Shown: positions 15,126 to 24,256, counted from the stretch's first letter. The stretch: 64,000 nt of DNA from Roseinatronobacter sp. S2 (GCF_029581395.1 NZ_CP121113.1:1236001-1300000); one strand, 5' to 3'. A program made the numbers and translations. Notes: a model not told the origin generated them from the letters alone.

Positions 15126-16036
15126 CCGATATCCCAAACCCCACGCCCGCGAAAAAGGCCAAGGCCATCAGCCCGCTGCGGGCCGCTATGCTGGATTTTG
15201 CAGCAAGCCCGCTGGCGATGATCGGTCTGTTTGTGATGGTGGTGATGGCGCTGTCTGCGATCTTCGCGCCGTGGATCACGCCACAGAACCCTTATGATCT
15301 GTCGCAACTGTCGATCATGGACAACAACATGCCACCGGGGTCGGAATCCTTTGGGGGGATGACCTATTGGCTGGGCACGGACCCGCAGGGGCGCGACATG
15401 CTGTCGGCCATCATATACGGCTTGCGGATGAGTCTGATGGTCGCGGTCACCGCAACGCTGTGCGCGCTGGCCATCGGTATGGCAATGGGCATCACTGCGG
15501 CCTATTTCGGCGGCCGTGTCGACACGCTGATCATGCGGGTTGTGGACCTGCAACTGTCCTTTCCGGCCATTCTGGTGGCGCTGATCCTGCTGGCCATTCT
15601 GGGCAAGGGCGTGGACAAGGTGATCATCGCGCTGGTGATCGTGCAATGGGCCTATTATGCGCGCACGGTGCGCGGATCGGCGCTTGTGGAACGGCAGCGC
15701 GACTATATTGCCGCCGCGCGCGGGCTGGGGCTTGGGCATGCGCGGGTGATGTTTCGCCACCTGCTGCCCAACACCCTGCCGCCGCTGATTGTTGTGGCCA
15801 CTGTGCAGATCGCGCAGGCGATTGCGCTGGAAGCAACGCTGTCCTTCCTTGGTGTGGGCGTGCCGGTCACAGAACCGTCGCTGGGCCTGCTGATCGCCAA
15901 TGGCTATTCCTACCTGTTGTCAGGGGCTTACTGGATCAGTGTGTATCCCGGCATTGCCCTGCTGGTTGCCATTATCGCGATCAATCTGGTCGGTGACCAG
16001 TTGCGCGACGTTCTTAACCCCCGTCTGAGGCGCTGA
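15122..16036 (+). CDS. Peptide ABC transporter permease (DppC-like)
   Basis: Second membrane subunit, 304 residues. A cytoplasmic N-terminus precedes a first membrane segment at about residues 34-57 (MIGLFVMVVMALSAIFAPWI), a periplasmic loop with the GTDPQGRDMLS motif of DppC/OppC proteins, and five further segments. The EAA loop is RQRDYIAAARGLGLGHARVMFRH. It starts within the stop of the DppB-like gene and is followed after one base by the first ATPase. Confidence 0.9.
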   Translation: MTDIPNPTPAKKAKAISPLRAAMLDFAASPLAMIGLFVMVVMALSAIFAPWITPQNPYDLSQLSIMDNNMPPGSESFGGMTYWLGTDPQGRDMLSAIIYGLRMSLMVAVTATLCALAIGMAMGITAAYFGGRVDTLIMRVVDLQLSFPAILVALILLAILGKGVDKVIIALVIVQWAYYARTVRGSALVERQRDYIAAARGLGLGHARVMFRHLLPNTLPPLIVVATVQIAQAIALEATLSFLGVGVPVTEPSLGLLIANGYSYLLSGAYWISVYPGIALLVAIIAINLVGDQLRDVLNPRLRR

Positions 16037-16037
16037 T

Positions 16038-17021
16038 ATGACTGCTGTTCTACAGGTTGAAGACCTGAAAACCCATTTCTTCACCCGTGCAGGCGTTGTC
16101 CCTGCGGTTGACGGTGTCAGCTTCAGTGTCAACCGTGGCGAGGTGATGGGTCTGGTGGGCGAAAGCGGGTCTGGCAAGACCGTCACCGGATTTTCGATCA
16201 TGGGGATGGTGGACAAACCGGGCCGCATTGTCGGCGGGCGTATCCTGTATCAGGGGCGCGATCTTGCCAATATGTCCGAACGTGAATGGCAGGCCATTCG
16301 TGGCCGCCATATCGCGATGATCTTTCAAGACCCGATGATGACGCTGAACCCCGTGCTGAAAATTTCCACCCAGATGATCGAGGCGGTTCAGGCGCATGTG
16401 CACATCAGCAAAGAAGCAGCACGCGAACGCTGCCTTGCCACGCTGGCGCGTGTGGGCATCCCGTCACCTGCTGAACGTATGGACGCTTATCCGCACCAGT
16501 TTTCGGGCGGCATGCGCCAGCGTGTGGCGATTGCCATTGCGCTGCTGCACGACCCCGAAGTGATCGTCGCGGATGAACCGACCACAGCGCTGGATGTCAC
16601 CATTCAGGCGCAAATTCTGGCCGAAGTGCAGAAGCTGGCTGAAACCAGCGGCACAGCGCTGATCTGGGTGACCCATGATCTTAGCGTGGTGTCCAGCTTG
16701 GCCGACAATATTGCCGTGATGTATGCGGGCCGCATTGTCGAGCAGGGGCGGGCGGCCACCGTGCTGCGCTATCCGGCGCATCCTTATACGCATGGGCTGA
16801 TCGAATCGATCCCCAGCCGCAACAAGCGCGGTGGCGATCTGGCGCAAATTCCCGGTATGACGCCGCCCTTGCTGGATCTGCCGCAAGGCTGCGCATTCCG
16901 GCCCCGCTGCCCGAAAGCAACCGATGCCTGCCGTGCCGAACAACTGCCGCGCGAAATGCCGACAGGGCAACACGCGCGGTGTATCCACCCGATGCAACCG
17001 GCACCCGAGGTGGCACAATGA
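16038..17021 (+). CDS. Peptide ABC transporter ATPase (DppD-like)
   Basis: First of two different ATP-hydrolysing subunits, 327 residues. Walker A is GESGSGKT (41-48), the signature is FSGGMRQRV, Walker B is VIVADEPT, and the switch His is in WVTHDLSVV. The C-terminal oligopeptide/dipeptide domain has the Cys-rich [15 protein letters not shown] pattern of DppD/OppD, which in some members binds an iron-sulfur cluster. It overlaps the next ATPase by ATGA. Confidence 0.9.
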   Translation: MTAVLQVEDLKTHFFTRAGVVPAVDGVSFSVNRGEVMGLVGESGSGKTVTGFSIMGMVDKPGRIVGGRILYQGRDLANMSEREWQAIRGRHIAMIFQDPMMTLNPVLKISTQMIEAVQAHVHISKEAARERCLATLARVGIPSPAERMDAYPHQFSGGMRQRVAIAIALLHDPEVIVADEPTTALDVTIQAQILAEVQKLAETSGTALIWVTHDLSVVSSLADNIAVMYAGRIVEQGRAATVLRYPAHPYTHGLIESIPSRNKRGGDLAQIPGMTPPLLDLPQGCAFRPRCPKATDACRAEQLPREMPTGQHARCIHPMQPAPEVAQ

Positions 17022-18019
17022 GCGATGCCTTGATTGAAATTGAAAACCTTTCGAAGCTGTTTCGCGAAGAACACGATATGGCCGCGCGCATGGCCGCGCG
17101 CATGGGGGTAGGGCATGAACCCGCCACAGTGCATGCCGTCGATAATGTCAGCTTTTCCATAGCCCCCGGCGAGGTGGTGGGGCTGGTCGGCGAAAGCGGG
17201 TCGGGCAAATCCACCATTGGCCGGATGATCGCGGGGTTGCTGCCCGCCACTGAGGGGCGAATTTTGTTTCAGGGTGCTGACATCACCACCCGCAACCGCG
17301 CCGAGACGAAGGCTGCGGCGCTACAGATCCAGATGATCTTTCAAGATCCCATGTCCTCGCTTAATCCGCGGATGCGGGTGCGCGAAATCATTGCCGAAGC
17401 GCCTGTGTATCATGGCATCATCAAGCAATCGCAGGCCCGCGAATTCGTGGCGGACACATTGGAACGCGTGGGGCTTGAACCGTCAGCCGGCGACCGCTAC
17501 CCGCACCAGTTTTCCGGCGGCCAGCGCCAGCGTATCGTGATTGCGCGCGCGCTTGCTGTCAGCCCGCAATTCCTGATTTGTGATGAATCCGTGGCCGCAC
17601 TCGATGTGTCCATTCAGGCGCAGGTTCTGAACCTGTTTATGCGGTTGCGCCGCGAACTGGGGCTGGCCTATCTGTTCATCAGCCACGATCTGGGCGTGGT
17701 TGAACATATCTCGGATCGGGTGGTCATTCTGTATCTGGGCCGCGTCGTGGAAATAGCCCCGACCGAGGCACTGTATGCCGACGCCCGCCACCCCTATACG
17801 CAGGCGCTTCTGGCCGAAGTGCCCCGCCTGTCATTCGAGAAACGCCGGTTCGAGCCGATCAAGGGTGAAATCCCATCGCCGATGAACCCGCCGCCCGGAT
17901 GCCATTTTCACACACGCTGCCCCTTTGCCGGACCAAGATGTTCGCGCGAAGTGCCACCCCTGCGGCATACCGGCCCCCGCGCCGTGGCCTGCCATCTGGA
18001 AGACGGAGGTGTCGAATGA
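17018..18019 (+). CDS. Peptide ABC transporter ATPase (DppF-like)
   Basis: Second ATPase, 333 residues from the ATG at 17018, which overlaps the previous stop. Walker A is GESGSGKST (58-66), the signature is FSGGQRQRI, Walker B is FLICDESV and the switch His is in FISHDLG. Walker B has Ser where DppD has Pro (DESV), as is common in DppF/OppF. It ends with the Cys-rich GCHFHTRCPFAGPRCSRE segment. It overlaps the following amidohydrolase gene, so transporter and hydrolase are made together. Confidence 0.9.
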   Translation: MSDALIEIENLSKLFREEHDMAARMAARMGVGHEPATVHAVDNVSFSIAPGEVVGLVGESGSGKSTIGRMIAGLLPATEGRILFQGADITTRNRAETKAAALQIQMIFQDPMSSLNPRMRVREIIAEAPVYHGIIKQSQAREFVADTLERVGLEPSAGDRYPHQFSGGQRQRIVIARALAVSPQFLICDESVAALDVSIQAQVLNLFMRLRRELGLAYLFISHDLGVVEHISDRVVILYLGRVVEIAPTEALYADARHPYTQALLAEVPRLSFEKRRFEPIKGEIPSPMNPPPGCHFHTRCPFAGPRCSREVPPLRHTGPRAVACHLEDGGVE

Positions 18020-18873
18020 CCATCATTCCCGGTGTGCTGGAAGTCGTGGGCGCGGACAGCCAGCATGTGCCTTTGGTGTTCGACAGCCCCCATTCCGGCA
18101 CCGATTATCCCGCCGATTTTCGCCCCATCGCGGACGGCGCGGCCCTGCGCATGGCCGAAGATACGCATGTCCATACCCTGTTTGCGGGTGTGGTGGATGT
18201 TGGCGGTGTGATGCTTCATGCGCTTTTCCCGCGGTCTTATGCAGATACCAACCGCGCGGTGAATGATCTGGACCCCGCGCAGATTGAGGGCACGCTGGCC
18301 ATGGCCCTGCGCCCAACTGTCAAAAGCCGCAATGGCATAGGGTTGTGCTGGACGCGGGTGCCACCGGATGGCGCGCCGATGTATGACCGCCCCCTTACCG
18401 CGGCAGAGGTGCAGCACCGCATCGACACCTATCACCAACCCTATCAGCGCAAACTGCGCGCGCTTCTGGATGCGACCCACAGCCGCTGGGGGCAGGTCTG
18501 GCACGTCAACTGCCATTCCATGCCGCACCATGCCAGCGCCATGTCGCCCGAACCGATGGGCACCACGCGCGCCGATTTTGTTTTGGGGGACCGCGATGGC
18601 ACGGCATGCGCGCCTGCGCTGACACAAACCATCCGCGATTTTCTGGTCGCGCGCGGCGTGTCGGTCGGCATTAACGATCCGTATAAGGGGATGGAGCTGG
18701 TGCGCGCAAACGGGAACCCGGCCGCGAACCGCCATTCCATACAGATAGAAATCAACCGCAGCCTGTATATGAATGAGGCCACACGCCAACCCAATGACGG
18801 ATTTTCGTCCCTGCAAGTGATGTTGAATGACCTGTCAGTGCATCTGGCCGAATTTGCTGCTGACCAATCATAA
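18016..18873 (+). CDS. N-formylglutamate amidohydrolase-family enzyme (copy 1)
   Basis: The family hydrolyses N-formyl-glutamate to formate and glutamate in the last step of one histidine degradation route, and includes members acting on other N-acyl amino acids. Family signs are SPHSGTDYP near the start, the DLDPAQIEG segment, VWHVNCHSMP as a metal site, and a C-terminal IQIEINRSLYMNE. It is 285 residues from the ATG at 18016, which overlaps the ATPase stop. No hut genes are nearby, so the transported ligand rather than histidine may define its substrate. A divergent homologue lies at 48207-49082. Confidence 0.8.
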   Translation: MTIIPGVLEVVGADSQHVPLVFDSPHSGTDYPADFRPIADGAALRMAEDTHVHTLFAGVVDVGGVMLHALFPRSYADTNRAVNDLDPAQIEGTLAMALRPTVKSRNGIGLCWTRVPPDGAPMYDRPLTAAEVQHRIDTYHQPYQRKLRALLDATHSRWGQVWHVNCHSMPHHASAMSPEPMGTTRADFVLGDRDGTACAPALTQTIRDFLVARGVSVGINDPYKGMELVRANGNPAANRHSIQIEINRSLYMNEATRQPNDGFSSLQVMLNDLSVHLAEFAADQS

Positions 18874-18884
18874 AGGCCCAGAAT

Positions 18885-19841
18885 ATGACACTCTTTTCCT
18901 ATCCCGTGGAACTGACCCCGCCCGATATCAGCGCATACGCGGCCGGAAATACCGGCACCCCCTATATCTGGACATTCGACAGCGGCCAGCCCGGCCCGCA
19001 TGTTGCGGTAAGTGCGGTGGTGCATGGCAATGAACCTTGTGGTGCCATCGCGCTGGACTGGCTGTTCAAACATGATGTACGCCCCCGGCAGGGCAGGCTG
19101 TCGCTGGCTTTCATCAACACCGCCGCCTATCATGCGTTTGACGCGGCAAACCCGAATGCCAGCCGCTGGGTGGATGAGGATTTCAACCGCCTGTGGTCGG
19201 CGCAGGTTCTGGAAGATGCCAACCGCAAGCTGACGATCGAGTTGGCGCGCGCACGCGAAATCCGGCCCTGGCTGGACAGTGTTGATCTGTTGCTGGACAT
19301 TCATTCGATGCAACACAAAACCGAACCGCTGACGATTGCCGGACCGCTGGCCAAGGGGCGTGAACTGGCGCGCGCGGTTGGCACACCTGCCGTTGCGGTC
19401 AGTGATCGCGGCCATGATGAAGGTGTGCGGATGCGCGATTATGCGGATTTCGCGGATGAGCATTCGCCACGCAATGCATTGCTGGTCGAATGCGGTCAGC
19501 ATTGGGAACTGCCTGCCGCCGATATTGCGCTTGATACGACGCTGGCCTTTCTGGCCGCGACAGGTGTGGTGCCACAGGAATTTGTGGCCACGCACCGCCC
19601 CTTGCCTGTGCCTGACGCCATGCGCTTTTATGAAGTGTCCGGCCCTGTGACGGTCGAAACTGATAATTTCCGTTTCGCAAGTGACTGGCGCGGGTTCGAG
19701 CATTTGCCCCAAGGCAGCTTGATCGGCCATGACGGTGAGCGCGAAATCCGCGCTCCGCACCCGACCACGGTTCTGATCATGCCGTCAGAGCGGCTTTGGC
19801 CCGGCAAAACCGCCGTCCGGCTTGCGCAACCTGTCGCATAA
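18885..19841 (+). CDS. Succinylglutamate desuccinylase/aspartoacylase-family hydrolase
   Basis: M14-type zinc enzyme expected to split an N-acyl group from an acidic amino acid. Candidate zinc ligands are His47 and Glu50 in VVHGNEPCG and His140 in LLLDIHSMQ. The substrate-binding NPDAxxR-like stretch appears as NPNASRWVDEDFNRLW. The length of 318 residues matches AstE/AspA. It lies 11 bases after the amidohydrolase and is the last gene of the transporter operon. Which acyl amino acid it uses is not readable; DoeB-like, AstE-like and AspA-like roles are all open. Confidence 0.75.
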   Translation: MTLFSYPVELTPPDISAYAAGNTGTPYIWTFDSGQPGPHVAVSAVVHGNEPCGAIALDWLFKHDVRPRQGRLSLAFINTAAYHAFDAANPNASRWVDEDFNRLWSAQVLEDANRKLTIELARAREIRPWLDSVDLLLDIHSMQHKTEPLTIAGPLAKGRELARAVGTPAVAVSDRGHDEGVRMRDYADFADEHSPRNALLVECGQHWELPAADIALDTTLAFLAATGVVPQEFVATHRPLPVPDAMRFYEVSGPVTVETDNFRFASDWRGFEHLPQGSLIGHDGEREIRAPHPTTVLIMPSERLWPGKTAVRLAQPVA

Positions 19842-20296
19842 GGCGGGCGCGCGGGCGGTTGCGAAAAATGCAAACCGGCCTGCATCGTAAAACGTCGTCG
19901 GATCAGGTTGAAACATCCGGTTGGGTGGTGCTGGCCTGAAGGGGACGTTGGGAATGCTTCAAGGCGCGGAGCAAAGGCCGCAGGCCGCCGCGCCATCGGT
20001 GGGCCGTCCCGCGGCCTGCCGATTATTCTGATGTTGTCTCAAGCCTTTGAGCTTTGGAGTATGCCGCCTGCATAAAGTGAACCCCTACACCGTTGGATCG
20101 GCAGACCCCGGCCCACCGATGGCGCGGGCTTGGTCCAAGCGCGAATGACCGCAAAAGGCCAGAATCCGACCCGCCATGCGGTTGCACTTCGCATGATCGC
20201 AGCCCGGCTGTAGCCGCCCAAGGCATCGTTCAGGCAGCATACATGTGGCGCTGGATCGCCTGTATGGACCAATAATTACACATGCAAGTGAAGGTA
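19842..20296. other. Intergenic region carrying repeat copy A
   Basis: No gene is supported. The stretch is mostly the repeated element described at 19901-20131. The remaining 165 bases before tRNA-Arg show no clear promoter, and the open frames are shadows. Confidence 0.6.
19901..20131 (+). repeat. Intergenic repeat element, copy A
   Basis: Begins with the leader GATCAGGTTGAAACATCC, which also opens copy B. The core (19931-20131) matches the reverse complement of 47953-48152 at most positions. Inside it, perfect 18-bp arms CGCGCCATCGGTGGGCCG (19989-20006) and their complement (20109-20126) can form a long stem, extended by CTGCCGAT/ATCGGCAG. It has no coding capacity. It resembles a small palindromic or miniature mobile element. 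Confidence 0.75.
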
Positions 20297-20373
20297 TGGC
20301 GCGCCCGAAAGGATTCGAACCTCTGACCCCCAGATTCGTAGTCTGGTGCTCTATCCAGCTGAGCTACGGGCGC
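20297..20373 (-). tRNA. tRNA-Arg (anticodon ACG)
   Basis: A 77-base cloverleaf on the minus strand. The acceptor pairs GCGCCCG with CGGGCGC, the D-arm reads GCTCAGCTGGATAGAGC, the anticodon loop CTACGAA gives ACG, the T-loop is TTCGAAT, and CCA is encoded. After A-to-inosine editing it would read CGU, CGC and CGA. Confidence 0.95.
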
Positions 20374-20444
20374 GTTGGGGGCTAACTATCCGCCTGTTGC
20401 GGGCATTGCAAGGGGGGCTTGCAAGTATTTTCACAAAATATCCG

Positions 20445-21842
20445 TCAATTTGAATTCGGCATCCAGATGCGGAATTCTGTCCCGTCTTCGTCCGAACGCG
20501 TCAGTTCCAACCGGCCGCCATGGCCGTGAACCAGCTCTGCCGAAATCGCCAGTCCCAGCCCGACACCGCCCTTGCGCACACCGCCCTGAAACGCCTCGAA
20601 CAGGTGGTCGCGGGCGCGCGGCGGCAGGCCGGGGCCGCTGTCGCCCACGCGGATGCACACACCGTTCTGGCCATCAGACTTGCTGTCCTGCGCCGATATC
20701 TCAATCACGCCGGGCTGGCGGGTGGCTTCCAGCGCTTGCCGCGCATTGCGCACCAGATTGTGCAGCACACGAAACAGCTGCTCTTCGTCGGCGCGCAAAT
20801 GCAGCGTGCCCGGAATATCGGCCAGAAATGTCACCTGCGCCCCGTCGGTCAGGGCAAGGCGTTCGCTTTCGATCACATCCTCGATCAGGGGGGCCAGTTG
20901 CACGCGTGTCAGGCGGGGCGGTGGTTCTTCGGCCTTGCCGAATGCAAGCGTGGCTTCACACAGGTTGATGGCGCGCGACAATGACCCCACCAGTTTGGGG
21001 GCGGCGCGTTTTACGCTTGGGTCATCGCTGGCTTCCATCCGGTCGGCCAGCATTGACGCCGTTGTCAGCATGTTGCGCAGATCATGGCTGATGCGGGCCA
21101 CCGACCCGCCAAGCTGGGCCAAGCGGTCCTTCTGGCGCAAAAGCCCTGTCAGATCGTTTTGCATCTTGTGCAGCGCTTCTTCCGCATCGCGCAATTCGCG
21201 GATGCTGGATTGCGGGGTGATGATGCGTGTCTGATCCTGCGGGGATTCGGCATAGACAGCCATTGACTGAATAACCCGGCGCATGGGTGTAACAACGAAC
21301 CAGCGCACGGACAAAAACAGCAACAACGCCGTAAAAATGGAAATCGCCAGCGAAAGCAGCAGGATACGTTGGCCGTAATCCCATAATTCCTGATGCAGAT
21401 CACGCGTGTCCAGCGCAATTTCAATCAGCAATCCGCCACGTTGCACAGGGTCGCCGATCACACGGATGATGCGTGTTTCGCGCGCGCCCAGTTCCTGAAA
21501 CGCATCCCTGATCAGGGTGAACATGGTGCTTGTGCGCAGGTCATAGGTTGCATCGACAGGGCCGGGCAGGGGGGATGACAGGACCAGTTCGCGCACTTCG
21601 TCGCGGCGCAGAACTACGTTAAAAACGCCTGCGTTTTCAAGAAGTTCCCCGGCCAGTTCCCCCGCAATGGACCCATCGGACGCCAGCAGCGCCAGCGATG
21701 CGATCTGTGCGCGTTCCAGCCGCGCAAGCAGGTATTCCTCGCGGTAGCGGGCCACCGATGGCGCAAAAATCAGCACCTCTGCCAGCATCACGAAGATAAC
21801 GGCAAGCAACAGGAACCGACCCGACAGCGTGTTGACGAACAT
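20445..21842 (-). CDS. Orphan sensor histidine kinase
   Basis: A 465-residue membrane kinase. Segment 1 is at about residues 9-29 and segment 2 at about 161-182, bounding a periplasmic sensing domain of some 130 residues. A HAMP-like linker follows (VVTPMRRVIQSMAVY). The H-box is VARISHDLRNMLTT with phospho-acceptor His253. The ATPase domain shows the N-box HNLVRNARQALE, G1 DSGPGLP and G2 GGVGLGLAIS. There is no response regulator next to it; the flavoprotein gene upstream ends 24 bases before it and may share its transcript. The signal sensed is not readable. Confidence 0.85.
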   Translation of the reverse strand: MFVNTLSGRFLLLAVIFVMLAEVLIFAPSVARYREEYLLARLERAQIASLALLASDGSIAGELAGELLENAGVFNVVLRRDEVRELVLSSPLPGPVDATYDLRTSTMFTLIRDAFQELGARETRIIRVIGDPVQRGGLLIEIALDTRDLHQELWDYGQRILLLSLAISIFTALLLFLSVRWFVVTPMRRVIQSMAVYAESPQDQTRIITPQSSIRELRDAEEALHKMQNDLTGLLRQKDRLAQLGGSVARISHDLRNMLTTASMLADRMEASDDPSVKRAAPKLVGSLSRAINLCEATLAFGKAEEPPPRLTRVQLAPLIEDVIESERLALTDGAQVTFLADIPGTLHLRADEEQLFRVLHNLVRNARQALEATRQPGVIEISAQDSKSDGQNGVCIRVGDSGPGLPPRARDHLFEAFQGGVRKGGVGLGLAISAELVHGHGGRLELTRSDEDGTEFRIWMPNSN

Positions 21843-21866
21843 GCTCCCTCATGCGCGCGCCGATTC

Positions 21867-23258
21867 TTAGGGCAGCCATCTCTGCACCATTCTGACGACG
21901 CGCTTTATCATAGGGTTATCAAATAGCTTGGGCGAAAAATAGGCCCCAGCCGCACGTTTGCCGATTTCCGCCAATGTCGGGTATGGCAGCACTGTCGCGG
22001 CAATCGCGCCAAGTTTCAGGTTATTGGCGATCGCCAGCGCAAACGGGGCGATCAACTCGCCCGCCTGCGCGCCTGCCAGCGTGACACCAACAGGCCGTCC
22101 GCGTGCGACCATCAGCTTGATGAACCCGTCGGTGCGCCCGTCTGCCTGCGCGCGGTCAATCTGGTCATACCCGATACGCTGCACGCTAAGTTGCCCGCCA
22201 AACTTCTGGCGTGCCTGCGCTTCGGTCAGGCCAATCTGGGCCAGTTCGGGGTCGGTATAGGTGACGCGCGGGATATGGTCGTGCCGCGCCCTGACCGGCA
22301 GGGAAAACAGGATGGACCGGATAACAAGGCCCGCATGATAGCCTGCAAGGTGGGTAAATTGCCCATGCCCCGCCACATCGCCAATGGCAAATACGCGGCG
22401 GTTCGTGCTGCGCAGATCGGCGCCCACCTTAATGCCGTTGCGGTCATGGGTAATGCCTGCTGCATCCAGATTCAAACGCTCCAGATTGGGTTTGCGCCCG
22501 ACGGCCACCAGCAGATGCGTGCCTGCGAATATGGTGCCGCCCTTGACCTGCACTTCTATTGCGCCGGCGCGGCCTGAAACCTTCTCGACCTGTGCGTGCT
22601 CGATTATTTCAATGCCTTCATGACGCAACTGTGTCACCACAAGCTCTGTCGCCTCAGGGTCTTCGCGCCCCAGCGCGGATGCGCCATCAATCACGGTGAC
22701 CCTTGCGCCAAGCCTGCGATGGGCCTGCGCCATTTCCAGCCCGATTGGCCCTGCCCCGATAATCAGCAGGTGGCCGGGGCAATCGTGTTGCGTGAACAGG
22801 GTTTCGTTGGTCATAAACGGCACGCCGTCCAGACCGGGGATCGGGGGCACCAGCGGGCTTGATCCGGTGGCAATGACGAAACGGCGCGCACGGATGGTGG
22901 TGCCGTTCACCTTGACCGTGTGAGGGGTGGTAAACTGCGCGTAGCCTTGAATGACCTGCACGCCCAGCCCTTCGAACCGGTCAACGGAATCATGCGGTTC
23001 AATCGTGGCGATGGTGGCATTCACATGGTCCATCGCCGTGCGGAAATCCTGCGGCTCTGCGCCCCCGCGGGCCTTGGCGGCTTTGGCCTGTGCCAGCAGC
23101 GCCTTGGACGGGACACAGCCATAATTCAGGCAATCTCCGCCCATTTTATGGCCTTCGATCAGGATAACGCGCGCGCCCATCTGCACCGCCCCTGCGGCCA
23201 CGGACAGGCCACCGGACCCTGCGCCGATGATACAAATGTCGGTGTTCAGATCGCTCAT
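21867..23258 (-). CDS. FAD-dependent pyridine nucleotide-disulfide oxidoreductase (MerA/dihydrolipoyl dehydrogenase-like)
   Basis: A 463-residue two-dinucleotide-binding flavoprotein. FAD site: CIIGAGSGGLS; redox disulfide: GGDCLNYGCVPSK (Cys43, Cys48); NAD(P) site: IIGAGPIGLEMAQ; second FAD motif: VFAIGDVAGHG. Lipoamide dehydrogenases end with a catalytic His in HPTxxE; here the matching segment is LPYPTLAE, with Tyr, as in mercuric-reductase-like relatives. This argues against a true dihydrolipoyl dehydrogenase. There is no N-terminal metal-binding domain and no C-terminal Cys pair, so mercury reduction is not supported either. It overlaps the TVP38-type membrane gene by ATGA; this pairing recurs in bacteria and suggests a membrane redox function. 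Confidence 0.8.
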   Translation of the reverse strand: MSDLNTDICIIGAGSGGLSVAAGAVQMGARVILIEGHKMGGDCLNYGCVPSKALLAQAKAAKARGGAEPQDFRTAMDHVNATIATIEPHDSVDRFEGLGVQVIQGYAQFTTPHTVKVNGTTIRARRFVIATGSSPLVPPIPGLDGVPFMTNETLFTQHDCPGHLLIIGAGPIGLEMAQAHRRLGARVTVIDGASALGREDPEATELVVTQLRHEGIEIIEHAQVEKVSGRAGAIEVQVKGGTIFAGTHLLVAVGRKPNLERLNLDAAGITHDRNGIKVGADLRSTNRRVFAIGDVAGHGQFTHLAGYHAGLVIRSILFSLPVRARHDHIPRVTYTDPELAQIGLTEAQARQKFGGQLSVQRIGYDQIDRAQADGRTDGFIKLMVARGRPVGVTLAGAQAGELIAPFALAIANNLKLGAIAATVLPYPTLAEIGKRAAGAYFSPKLFDNPMIKRVVRMVQRWLP

Positions 23259-23989
23259 AGCGGGGCTTCCTTTTTGCGCAGCGCTTTAATGACGACAGGT
23301 AACGCGGAAAGTGCCGCCAGCGCCAGCAGCGGGCCAAGGATATGCGGCTCGAAGATGATGGCCATATTCGGCGTTTCATCGCGGGCAAACACTTCGCCCA
23401 GACCGGCGCCAACCCATGTGTAGACAAAGCCGCCCGGCAATATGCCAAAGAAGGTCGTGGCCGCAAAGACAGACAGGCGCACGCCGATCAGGGCAGGAAT
23501 GACATTCATGACAAAAAACGGCAGCACCGGCATCAGCCGCAGGGAAAACAGCACAGGCGCTTCATTTTCACGGATGGCGGATGTCAGGCGTTTCATCCGC
23601 CCGTCACTGGCATCGATCCTGGCAGCCATGGCACGCCCGAACCCTGCGCGCACCGCCAGAAAAATTAACACGGCCCCGGTCGTGGCGGCCACTAAATTGA
23701 ACAGCGCACCCGGAAACAGCCCGAACAAAAAGCCCCCCGTAAGGGTGGCCGCCGTCGCGCCGGGCAGCGAAAAGGCAACGATTGCGATATAGGCCACGAC
23801 AAACATCGCAGCCGTCAGGGTGTAATGCGCATCACGAAACCCCACCAAAGCGTCGCGGTTGTCGCGCAGCGCGTCAAACCCCAGATAATCGCGCAGCAGG
23901 ATTGCGCCGATGACTGCTATACAAACGATAAACACAAGGGGCAGGCGCTGGCGCCATCGTGACGAATGCAGTGGGGCAGAGTTGCTCAC
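23255..23989 (-). CDS. TVP38/TMEM64-family membrane protein
   Basis: A 244-residue DedA-superfamily (SNARE-associated) membrane protein with about six hydrophobic segments. The first is LPLVFIVCIAVIGAILL, and the family core is FSLPGATAATLTGGFLFGLFPGALFNLVAATTGA. The later segment LRLMPVLPFFVMNVIPALIG is also characteristic. The GTG at 23989 is preferred because AAGGA sits eight bases upstream; an ATG at 24061 would add 24 residues. The family is linked to lipid scrambling or proton-coupled transport, but this member's role is unknown. It is translationally coupled to the flavoprotein. Confidence 0.8.
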   Translation of the reverse strand: MSNSAPLHSSRWRQRLPLVFIVCIAVIGAILLRDYLGFDALRDNRDALVGFRDAHYTLTAAMFVVAYIAIVAFSLPGATAATLTGGFLFGLFPGALFNLVAATTGAVLIFLAVRAGFGRAMAARIDASDGRMKRLTSAIRENEAPVLFSLRLMPVLPFFVMNVIPALIGVRLSVFAATTFFGILPGGFVYTWVGAGLGEVFARDETPNMAIIFEPHILGPLLALAALSALPVVIKALRKKEAPL

Positions 23990-24256
23990 GGGGCGATCCT
24001 TTATTGGTATTGTCCCTAACCTTCGTATCAGATGGCGCAATTGTTTCGCGCGCGATAGCATGATCACAACAGGTTGATCGCCTGCGAGTATATTCGCGCA
24101 AATATTACAGACCGATGTGATTTTTGCCAAATTCAACTTGAAACCGTGCAATTGCGAATTGACTTGCGCGGTTCGGGGCCGTATCTGGCGGGTCTGTAAT
24201 TGGATGGGTGGCCGAATCCGAAGGGGTTGCGGTTGCCGGAATGAAGGAACGGAGCG

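Noticed and set aside
21867..23258. Annotating the flavoprotein as lpdA or merA
   Set aside because: The LpdA catalytic His is replaced by Tyr and the extra MerA cysteines are absent; no dehydrogenase-complex or mer genes are adjacent.
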